A DNA stretch of 8,372 nucleotides from Zavarzinia sp. (GTDB taxonomy: Bacteria; Pseudomonadota; Alphaproteobacteria; Zavarziniales; Zavarziniaceae), in NCBI GenBank assembly GCA_028694545.1, contig JAQVKV010000062.1:1-8372 (forward strand), given 5' to 3'. A program made the translations under genes and the position numbers. The notes under the pieces were generated by a model, which had not been told where the DNA came from, did not search any database, and saw only the letters and a list, made by a program, of their open reading frames with translations. Below, one piece after another: positions 1 through 4,692 of this stretch (positions are counted from its first letter, which is position 1; every line of letters begins with the position of its first letter).

Positions 1-229
1 CCGTGTCCTCGACCATGAGCAGGGGCGTGTTGGCGCCGCCGAACTGGGCACCGAACTTCGCCATCAGCTCGACGTTCGGATGGTGGATGGGCAGCATCGC
101 CTCCAGCACCACCTTCAGCGAGAGATGAGTGAACGACATGTAGCCGAGGAAGGCCGTCAGCAGGACCATGCCCGCGGTGATGAGCCTGGCGCGCCGGCGC
201 ACGAGGCCGGCAATTCGGGTCGCGATCAT
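1..229 (-). CDS. RND/MMPL-family transporter, N-terminal fragment (continues past left edge)
   Basis: Only the first 76 codons are in the window. The protein starts MIATRIAGLVRRRARLITAG, a short basic stretch, followed by a hydrophobic segment at about residues 17-33 (AGMVLLTAFLGYMSF) that fits the first membrane helix. The first periplasmic loop begins next with a 'HHPNVELMAKFGAQFGG' stretch typical of the MMPL/HAE3-like branch of RND permeases. Family knowledge: these inner-membrane proteins use proton motive force to move lipids or hydrophobic compounds. The ATG at 229-227 overlaps the TGA of the upstream YCF48-like gene (ATGA), so the two are probably translationally coupled. The substrate cannot be told from this fragment. 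The family call is fairly firm and the subfamily is not. Confidence 0.8.
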   Translation of the reverse strand, partial: MIATRIAGLVRRRARLITAGMVLLTAFLGYMSFTHLSLKVVLEAMLPIHHPNVELMAKFGAQFGGANTPLLMVEDT

Positions 230-1317
230 TGGGTCACCTGCTCGGTCTCGGTCGAAGGCGCGGCCTCGGCGGCCACGGGCGTGAACGCGCCGTCGATGGC
301 GTCGGCGCGCAGGATCGCGCCGCCCTGGCCGACCGCGACCGCCTCGCCGTCGGCACCGATGGCAACGCCACCGATCCAGGAATAGGACAGCGGAAAACGG
401 GAAGAGACGTCGGCCGGCGCAAGCCCCTTCGCCGACAGCGTCAGCAACAGGCCGTTGCCGCCGATCAGGCCGGACCGGCCGTCATCCGACAGCGCCACCG
501 AGAGCAGATGTTGCGCCGTGCCGGTCGCCATCGGCGACACCTGCCAGCCGTCCTCGCCCGCCGCGAGGGACAGCAGCGTCCCATTCAGGCCGACTGCGTA
601 ACCCTTTCCGTTCACGATCGCCATGTCGAGGAGGGTGGGATAGACCTGCTCGGTGACGACATGCCAGGTCGCCCCCGCATCCTCGGTCGCCGCCACCACG
701 CCGAATTCGCCCGCGACCACCGCGCGTTGCGCGTCGATCGCCACGACGGCGCCGAGACGGGGCAGGTCCCGACCCCGATAGTCCGACAGCGCCTGCTCGT
801 TCCAGCTCCGGCCACCGTCCGACGTGTGCAGGATCACCCCGCCATGACCGACCGCCCAGCCGTTCGCCGCGTCCGCGAAATCGATCCCGCGCAGATAGAG
901 CTGCTCGACCTGATGGACGACCCGCCAGTACCGGCCGTCGTCCTCGCTTTCCAGGATTCGCCCGCGATGGCTCACCGCGAAGACCTTGCCATCCCCCGCG
1001 ACCGTCACCCGGCGCAACAAGTCGTCCGTCACGCTTTCGACCGAGATCCAGTGCCGGCCGCCGTCCGGTGAAACCTTCACCGCACCGTGGTAACCCGTCG
1101 CGACGACGGCGCCCGCGCCGTCGAACGAAACGCCGAACAGATTGTCCGGATACTCGCGCAGGGAAGCCGACGTCCCCGCCTGCGAAGACGTGGAAAGGAG
1201 CAAGCCGGCCACCAATGGAACCGCCAGCCATTTCCTGGCCGCGGCAGGCCATCTCGCGGGATTGCCGTCGATGTGGTCGGGCCCCGAACCCGCCCCCCCC
1301 GTCATGCTGGGTCGCAT
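226..1317 (-). CDS. YCF48-like / BNR-repeat beta-propeller protein, exported
   Basis: The product is 363 residues. An N-terminal basic region is followed by a hydrophobic segment at about residues 30-46 (WLAVPLVAGLLLSTSSQA). This looks like a signal peptide with possible cleavage near A47, so the protein is probably periplasmic. At least four Asp-box/BNR motifs are visible: SPDGGRHW (83-90), SEDDGRYW (114-121), TSDGGRSW (145-152) and TEDAGATW (201-208). They are typical of the beta-propeller family that includes plant and cyanobacterial YCF48. In non-photosynthetic bacteria such proteins are often encoded next to RND transporters, and their job there is not established. The start at 1317 is supported by an AAGGGGGG purine run about 11 bases upstream. 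An in-frame ATG at 1305 is the alternative. The gene overlaps the downstream transporter gene by 4 bases. An 8-G tract lies in codons 6-9. Confidence 0.85.
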   Translation of the reverse strand: MRPSMTGGAGSGPDHIDGNPARWPAAARKWLAVPLVAGLLLSTSSQAGTSASLREYPDNLFGVSFDGAGAVVATGYHGAVKVSPDGGRHWISVESVTDDLLRRVTVAGDGKVFAVSHRGRILESEDDGRYWRVVHQVEQLYLRGIDFADAANGWAVGHGGVILHTSDGGRSWNEQALSDYRGRDLPRLGAVVAIDAQRAVVAGEFGVVAATEDAGATWHVVTEQVYPTLLDMAIVNGKGYAVGLNGTLLSLAAGEDGWQVSPMATGTAQHLLSVALSDDGRSGLIGGNGLLLTLSAKGLAPADVSSRFPLSYSWIGGVAIGADGEAVAVGQGGAILRADAIDGAFTPVAAEAAPSTETEQVTQ

Positions 1318-1341
1318 AGCGCTGAATACCCCCCTTAGAGT

Positions 1342-1355
1342 GCACCTTCTGGTGC
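1342..1355 (-). other. Small hairpin in probable leader of YCF48-like gene
   Basis: GCACC and GGTGC are inverted around a TTCT loop, giving a 5-bp stem. It lies just upstream of the purine-rich ribosome binding region of the minus-strand gene. It may affect leader structure, but a stem this short can arise by chance. Confidence 0.3.
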
Positions 1356-1413
1356 TTGCTTTCTTGAACCGTGCGACCGGTTAATCCATCATGGACGTCA
1401 TTGACGCACGGCC

Positions 1414-1427
1414 GCGCGGGCCCGCGC
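1414..1427. repeat. 14-base perfect GC palindrome
   Basis: GCGCGGGCCCGCGC reads the same on both strands with no loop. It lies in the divergent intergenic region about 100 bases upstream of the YCF48-like start. It could be a protein-binding site or a chance product of high GC. Confidence 0.4.
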
Positions 1428-1488
1428 CCACCGAACACCCAGGGGTTGCTCGGCAAGCGACTGACCAAACGCCGTCTACTTATGGGAG

Positions 1489-1507
1489 TTAGTTTATCGG
1501 CCGGCCG
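1489..1507. promoter_or_regulatory. Candidate TetR-type operator, site A
   Basis: TTAGTTTATCGGCCGGCCG contains the 10-base palindrome CGGCCGGCCG at its right end. It matches 15 of 19 positions of the site at 2375-2393 on the other side of the TetR gene. Its place in the divergent control region fits repression of the transporter operon, autoregulation, or both. Binding is inferred from position and repetition. Confidence 0.45.
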
Positions 1508-1705
1508 TTCATTCGGAAGCCGCCAGAATTAAAAAAGACATATTCCAAGGCAGAATGAATGAACAGCACAGCTCCCGCTATGATCGTTCCAGCAATCCGC
1601 TTTCGCCCTGCCGTCGTTCGCAAACGGGCTCGTCAGCAGGCGTTCGCCCTGGAAACAAGCGTGCCCCAGCAGTCCAGACAGCCCCAATGAAAAGTGAGCA
1701 CACGA

Positions 1706-2341
1706 ATGGCCAGACCACGCTCGGAAAATTATGACGAAAAGCGCCAGAGCATAATCGAGGAATCCAGCCATCTTTTTGCGTCAGTCGGATTCGACAAGAC
1801 ATCGATTGCAATGATCGCCAAGCAATGCAGCATCAGCAAAGCATTGATATATCACTACTATAAAGAGAAGGCGGAAATCCTTTACGACCTGCTTTACCAG
1901 CATGTCGAAGGATTGAAAAAACTTGTCAGGGGCATTCTCGACAGCGACGAATCCGACGAAAAGAAGTTCCTGCATCTCGTCGATTCACTGATGGAAACAT
2001 ACATCCATACTCGCGAAAAGCACATGATCCTGATGAAGGAGACAAATGCCCTGAGTACCGAGCAGCAGCAATCATTGCGCACCACGCAAAGCGAGATGGT
2101 GCACGACATGGCCACGCTCGTTTCACGCCTGCACCATACGGAGGCGCTTCATCACCCGAAACTGAGCACCGCCGTCGGCCTCGTCCTGCTCGGCAGCCTG
2201 AACTGGACCTATACGTGGTTCAGCGAGGACGGCCCCCTGACCTCGCATCAGTTCGCGGTCCTGGTCAGCGAGATTTTCCTGAATGGTGTCAGGAGTCCCG
2301 GTCTCGATCAGGTCAGCGGCCCGCTGTCCCTGGTGAAGTGA
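1706..2341 (+). CDS. TetR/AcrR-family transcriptional regulator
   Basis: The product is 211 residues from the ATG at 1706. The N-terminal helix-turn-helix spans about residues 32-55, with the typical TSIAMIAKQCSISKALIYHY pattern followed by YKEK. The C-terminal ligand domain contains a segment (MKETNALSTEQQQSLRTTQ) resembling the KstR2-like TetR group, whose members sense acyl-CoA type ligands. That subgroup call is tentative. ATG 1706 is preferred because most family members begin M(A/S)RPRS. A GTG at 1694 would add MSTR, and neither start has a strong ribosome binding site. The gene is visibly richer in A and T, especially in its first half, than its neighbours. It is divergent from the YCF48-like/transporter pair and points toward the truncated enoyl-CoA hydratase gene. 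Similar candidate operators on both sides suggest it regulates both units. Confidence 0.9.
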   Translation: MARPRSENYDEKRQSIIEESSHLFASVGFDKTSIAMIAKQCSISKALIYHYYKEKAEILYDLLYQHVEGLKKLVRGILDSDESDEKKFLHLVDSLMETYIHTREKHMILMKETNALSTEQQQSLRTTQSEMVHDMATLVSRLHHTEALHHPKLSTAVGLVLLGSLNWTYTWFSEDGPLTSHQFAVLVSEIFLNGVRSPGLDQVSGPLSLVK

Positions 2342-2369
2342 ACGGACACGCCGGGTCGCCGCAACGCGG

Positions 2370-2399
2370 TTGAATTAGTTGACCGATCGGCCGCATAAT
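2370..2399 (+). promoter_or_regulatory. Probable sigma70-type promoter of truncated enoyl-CoA hydratase gene
   Basis: TTGAAT (2370-2375) and CATAAT (2394-2399) are separated by 18 bases. This is a good match to consensus in an otherwise GC-rich region. The spacer holds the candidate operator at 2375-2393, the classical position for a repressor that blocks RNA polymerase. The start codon at 2430 would leave a leader of roughly 25 bases. Confidence 0.5.
2375..2393. promoter_or_regulatory. Candidate TetR-type operator, site B
   Basis: TTAGTTGACCGATCGGCCG contains the 8-base palindrome CCGATCGG and shares 15 of 19 positions with site A. Its left half would form a perfect operator if mirrored. 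It sits between the -35 and -10 elements of the probable promoter for the enoyl-CoA hydratase gene. Confidence 0.5.
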
Positions 2400-2429
2400 T
2401 AATCAGGCAGCAGCGGCAGGATCGACATC

Positions 2430-2497
2430 ATGCATTCTCCTCACCTCCTCGTCGAAGATCCCGAGGACGGCCTCCGGCTCCTTCGGCTGAACCGTCC
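2430..2497 (+). pseudogene. Enoyl-CoA hydratase/isomerase gene, 5' fragment truncated by IS5-family element
   Basis: From the ATG at 2430 the frame reads MHSPHLLVEDPEDGLRLLRL and then NRP, after which the IS5-family inverted repeat begins. The 'LLVE...GLRLLRLNRP' pattern is the standard N-terminus of crotonase-family enoyl-CoA hydratases, where NRP is usually followed by a charged residue and an N-A-L motif. An AGGA lies 8 bases before the ATG, and a probable promoter lies further upstream. The rest of the gene is not found on the far side of the IS element, so more than a simple insertion occurred. Family knowledge: these enzymes hydrate 2-enoyl-CoA in beta-oxidation-like pathways, which fits the acyl-CoA dehydrogenases in this window. 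The assignment rests on 23 residues. The opposite strand also has a short open frame here, but its content is unconvincing. Confidence 0.6.
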
Positions 2498-2515
2498 GGG
2501 CACCTCTAAAAGCCC
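2498..2515 (+). repeat. Left terminal inverted repeat of IS5-family element
   Basis: The sequence pairs with 3760-3777 in inverted orientation at 15 of 18 positions, including an unbroken GGGCACCTC outer block. Confidence 0.8.
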
Positions 2516-2571
2516 TGCAACTTGTTCGGTTTCATGATTCCATAGGTTTGTTGGGGCGATGGAGGGGCGTC

Positions 2572-3648
2572 ATGGGTCAGCCGGGGTTCTTCGATCTGGA
2601 TGAGCGGTATCGGCGGCTGTCGGAGACCGGCGATCCCCTGGTGAGGCTGGCGATCCTGGTGGATTTCGAGGTCTTCCGGCCCCGGCTGGCGTCGGCGCTG
2701 AAGCGGTCCGATGGCTCGAAGGGCGGGCGGCCGCCCTATGATCCGGTGCGGATGTTCAAGATCCTGATCCTGCAGACCCTCTACACGCTGTCGGACGACG
2801 CCACCGAATTCCAGATCCGGGACCGGCTGTCGTTCATGCGCTTCCTGCGTCTCGGGCTCGAGGATGCGGTGCCCGATGCCAAGACGATCTGGCTGTTCCG
2901 CGAACAACTGACCAAGGCCGGCGCGATCAAGGGGCTGTTCGCCGACTTCGATGGCTGGCTGAAGGGCAAGGGCTATCTGGCCATGTCGGGCCAGATCGTC
3001 GATGCCTCGATCATCGCGGCGCCGCGCCAGCGCAACACCGACGAGGAGAAGACCGCCTTGAAGGAAGGGCGGATCCCGGAGGACTGGCGGGCCAAGCCGG
3101 CCAAACTGGCCCAGAAGGACCGCGATGCCCGCTGGACGTTGAAGCGCGCCAAGGCCGGCAAGGCCAAGGCAGACGGCACCAAGGCCAGGGTGGAGATCGC
3201 CATTCCGGTGTTCGGCTACAAGAACCACATCGGCATCGACAAGGCGCATCGCCTGATCCGGGGCTTCGCCGTGACGTCTGCGGCGGCCCATGACGGGGCT
3301 CAACTGCCGGCGGTGGTTGCTCGCAACACGGCGAGCGATGTCTGGGCGGATACCGCCTACCGGACCAAGGCCAATGAGGCGTTCCTTGATGCCCGGGGCC
3401 TGCGTTCCAGGATCCACTTCCGTCGCCGGCCCGGCCAGGATCTGACCGGGCCCCAGAAGAAGGCCAACCGGGCAAGATCGAAAGTGCGCTCCGCGGTGGA
3501 GGGCGTCTTCGCCCATCAGAAACAGGTCTTCGGCCTGGTGGTCCGGACCATCGGCATGGCCAGGGCCACCACGAAGATCGCCCTGGCCAACCTCGCCTAC
3601 AACGTCAGGCGCTATATCTGGCTGGCCGAGCACCAGCCGGCGGCCTGA
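2572..3648 (+). CDS. IS5-family transposase
   Basis: The product is 358 residues from the ATG at 2572, which has GGAGG about 7 bases upstream. A TTG at 2548 would lengthen it by 8 residues but lacks this support. The N-terminus (MGQPGFFDLDERYRRLSETG) and the 'GGRPPYDPVRMFKILILQTL' region are typical of the IS5 group. The likely DDE triad is D144 (in SGQIVDASII), D260 (in VWADTAYRTK) and E310 (in RSAVEGVFAHQK), with the conserved GYKNHIGID strand at 215-223. The basic stretch at about 176-206 between the first two catalytic residues is usual for the group. The frame is intact, so the enzyme is probably functional. It catalyses cut-and-paste type movement of its own element. Confidence 0.93.
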   Translation: MGQPGFFDLDERYRRLSETGDPLVRLAILVDFEVFRPRLASALKRSDGSKGGRPPYDPVRMFKILILQTLYTLSDDATEFQIRDRLSFMRFLRLGLEDAVPDAKTIWLFREQLTKAGAIKGLFADFDGWLKGKGYLAMSGQIVDASIIAAPRQRNTDEEKTALKEGRIPEDWRAKPAKLAQKDRDARWTLKRAKAGKAKADGTKARVEIAIPVFGYKNHIGIDKAHRLIRGFAVTSAAAHDGAQLPAVVARNTASDVWADTAYRTKANEAFLDARGLRSRIHFRRRPGQDLTGPQKKANRARSKVRSAVEGVFAHQKQVFGLVVRTIGMARATTKIALANLAYNVRRYIWLAEHQPAA

Positions 3649-3662
3649 GAGGACCCGGGAAA

Positions 3663-3697
3663 GGGGCAAACGCCCCGGGGCGCATCGCCCTTCGGGC
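3663..3697. other. Hairpins in the 3' region of the IS5-family element
   Basis: Two short inverted repeats follow the transposase stop: GGGGC-AAAC-GCCCC (3663-3676) and GCCC-TTC-GGGC (3687-3697). There is no T tract, so a standard intrinsic terminator is not supported. They may limit read-through or reflect GC content. Confidence 0.35.
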
Positions 3698-3759
3698 ATC
3701 AGATCAAGGGCGCGAAGCCGCCTCAGCAGCAAAATCCACCTCGGACTCAATGACAAAGC

Positions 3760-3777
3760 GGGTTGTTCGAGGTGCCC
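3760..3777 (-). repeat. Right terminal inverted repeat of IS5-family element
   Basis: Its reverse complement begins GGGCACCTCG and mirrors 2498-2515. The following bases (GAATGGGG) do not repeat the left flank. Confidence 0.8.
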
Positions 3778-3878
3778 GAATGGGGCTCTTTCGAACTGCC
3801 GCGCAGGCACAACGGTCCCATGGTTCTGGTTCGGGAACCAAAGAATCCAGGTCCGCTGATTTTAACGAATAGCCCGCT
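3778..3878. other. Unassigned spacer between IS5-family element and transposase remnant
   Basis: About 100 bases hold no recognisable gene. A palindrome TGGTTC-GG-GAACCA (about 3827-3840) is present. The stretch may be the decayed 3' end of the adjacent IS remnant, but no matching terminal repeat was found. Confidence 0.4.
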
Positions 3879-4217
3879 CTACTTACGTCGCCACTCGTGA
3901 CGAGTGGCAACACAGCGCCAGATTTTCAATTGGTCGAACATCCGCTCGAAGAGATTGCACCTGAGATACTGTTCACGATCGCGCGGGATTGGGATCCGAC
4001 AGTTGCTCTCTGTCGGGATAACCACTTCGACGCCAGCAGCGGCGATCTCGGTACGGATTGCCTCTGCATCATATCACTAATCGGCGCGCAGTGACTCGAT
4101 GCAGTCGGCCAGCGTTCGGGACAGCGGGACAGTTTCTCGGGCGTCGTGCGTCTGACCTGGCATCAGCACGAATCCGAGCGGTCGGCCGAGCCCGTCGTGT
4201 TCCGGATCACCATATTT
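3879..4217 (-). pseudogene. Decayed IS5-family (IS427-like) transposase fragment
   Basis: In one minus-strand frame the sequence reads EHDGLGRPLGFVLMPGQTHD and later YDAEAIRTEIAAAGVEVVIP, then NLFERMFDQLK and WRCVATRHEW before a stop. This follows the C-terminal half of IS427-like transposases: the GRP-GF-L-PGQ strand, the A-D-K-G-Y-D second aspartate region and the Y(2)R(3)E(6)K signature. Decay is clear. The two codons after the second aspartate are TAG and TGA (4079-4074). The signature Arg is Cys in YLRCNLFERM, and the usual WRR-VATRY reads WRC-VATRH. The N-terminal half with the first catalytic aspartate is missing. It is not the same element as the neighbouring intact IS5-family copy. 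No open start is present, so it cannot make a transposase. Confidence 0.8.
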
Positions 4218-4221
4218 TCGG

Positions 4222-4256
4222 AAAACCAGTCCCCGTTAGACTGGGGCGAGGACTGG
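4222..4256 (-). terminator. Probable intrinsic terminator of the acyl-CoA dehydrogenase/ABM operon
   Basis: On the minus strand, CCAGTC (4244-4239) pairs with GACTGG (4231-4226) across a 7-base loop and is followed at once by TTTT (4225-4222). A longer alternative pairs CCAGTCC (4256-4250) with GGACTGG (4232-4226). It begins 9 bases after the ABM stop codon, the expected place for a terminator. The T tract is short. Confidence 0.55.
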
Positions 4257-4264
4257 ATCCGAAA

Positions 4265-4561
4265 TCAGGCTCCGACGACGCCATCCAGGATTTCAAGGTC
4301 GGGGCGCCCGGCCAGGACAGCTCCCAGAGCCGGGCCGGCGGCCTTGAAATGGTCGCTTGCGCCATGGGCCTTGAACGCGGCCTCGTCGCGGTAGATTTCC
4401 AGCACCTTGTAGGTGTTGGGCTCCGCGCGGCTGCGCGTCAGCTGGTAGGTGAGGTTTCCCGGTTCATTGGCGCGAACCTTGGCGGCAAGCTCCAGGAAGA
4501 CGCGCTCGAACTCCGCCGTCTTGCCGTCCTGAATACGCATGGTCGCGATCAATCCAATCAT
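4265..4561 (-). CDS. Antibiotic-biosynthesis-monooxygenase (ABM) domain protein, YgiN-like
   Basis: The product is 98 residues and starts MIGLIATMRIQDGKTAEFER. GGGGAGA lies 5 bases upstream, which decides for this start over one 35 codons further out. The whole protein is one ABM ferredoxin-like fold: an N-terminal strand, a helix with EFERVFLELAAKV, the strand-turn GNLTYQLTRS, a YKVLEIYRDEAAFKAH segment and the 'H-x3-DHF' helix. Family knowledge: such small proteins act as cofactor-free monooxygenases on quinols or aromatic intermediates, or as heme-degrading or stress proteins. The substrate cannot be told here. It is the last gene before a probable terminator, 131 bases downstream of the small acyl-CoA dehydrogenase gene, so a shared transcript is likely though it may also have its own promoter. 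Confidence 0.85.
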   Translation of the reverse strand: MIGLIATMRIQDGKTAEFERVFLELAAKVRANEPGNLTYQLTRSRAEPNTYKVLEIYRDEAAFKAHGASDHFKAAGPALGAVLAGRPDLEILDGVVGA

Positions 4562-4588
4562 CTGTTTCTCCCCTGATTGATATCCCGT

Positions 4589-4605
4589 CCTCCCGACCCG
4601 GGAGG
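4589..4605. other. GC-rich hairpin upstream of ABM gene
   Basis: CCTCCCG-ACC-CGGGAGG forms a perfect 7-bp stem with a 3-base loop, in the leader of the minus-strand ABM gene about 28 bases before its start. There is no T tract on either side. It could be an mRNA-processing or stability element between operon genes. Confidence 0.45.
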
Positions 4606-4636
4606 CGGATTCCCTGGCTTGGGCACGATGGCCGGC

Positions 4637-4653
4637 ATAACCATCGGGGTTAT
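4637..4653. other. Inverted repeat in the dehydrogenase-ABM spacer
   Basis: ATAACC-ATCGG-GGTTAT is a perfect 6-bp inverted repeat, extendable by CGG/CCG beyond a single mismatch. It could be an operator or an RNA hairpin between the small dehydrogenase gene and the ABM gene. It does not resemble the two candidate TetR sites. Confidence 0.35.
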
Positions 4654-4692
4654 CCGCACGCAACATGCGGCGCGCCGACCTCGGGCCGAGAT

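Larger units (their letters stand above)
1318..1705. promoter_or_regulatory. Divergent intergenic control region between YCF48-like gene and TetR gene
   Basis: This stretch of almost 390 bases has no credible gene and separates two divergent genes, so it should hold the promoters of both. Visible elements are a small hairpin (GCACC-TTCT-GGTGC, 1342-1355), a 14-base perfect palindrome (1414-1427) and a candidate operator (1489-1507). A possible minus-strand promoter would use TTCCGA as -35 and TAAACT as -10, with a 16-base spacer inside the candidate operator, but its match to consensus is poor. A TATGAT at 1579-1584 could be a plus-strand -10 for the regulator, but no convincing -35 accompanies it. 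Confidence 0.5.
2498..3777 (+). mobile_element. IS5-family insertion sequence, apparently complete
   Basis: The ends are imperfect inverted repeats, GGGCACCTCTAAAAGCCC on the left and GGGCACCTCGAACAACCC on the reverse strand at the right, with 15 of 18 positions identical. One more C/G pair may belong to each end. The length of about 1.28 kb fits the family. A single DDE transposase gene fills most of it. No target duplication is visible: the left flank ends GTCC and the right begins GAAT. The left flank is the enoyl-CoA hydratase start and the right flank is unrelated, so the element probably took part in a deletion or recombination. Confidence 0.85.

Noticed and set aside
229..1071. 280-residue open frame on the plus strand
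   Set aside because: It is antisense to the YCF48-like gene with its four Asp-box motifs and signal peptide. Its own translation has no recognisable domain.
226..1317. Photosystem II assembly role suggested by the YCF48 name
   Set aside because: No photosynthesis genes are present, and the transporter pairing indicates a different envelope role.
482..1468. 328-residue open frame on the minus strand in another frame
   Set aside because: It overlaps the YCF48-like gene. Its composition is that of a frame-shifted GC-rich gene, with many Arg and Gly residues and no domains.
1529..1771. 80-residue minus-strand frame in the divergent control region
   Set aside because: It overlaps the start of the TetR gene, has no ribosome binding site and shows no family features.
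2403..2497. Minus-strand frame reading as a possible C-terminus ending in PAAAA
   Set aside because: The plus-strand reading of the same bases gives a recognisable crotonase N-terminus with promoter and ribosome binding site, so the minus-strand reading is more likely a shadow.
2506..3810. 434-residue open frame on the minus strand
   Set aside because: It lies antisense to the IS5-family transposase, whose frame has clear DDE motifs. The antisense protein is rich in Arg, Pro and Gly and has no family pattern.
3897..4094. 65-residue plus-strand frame between the IS elements
   Set aside because: It is in exact antisense register with the decayed IS427-like transposase, which explains the sequence better.
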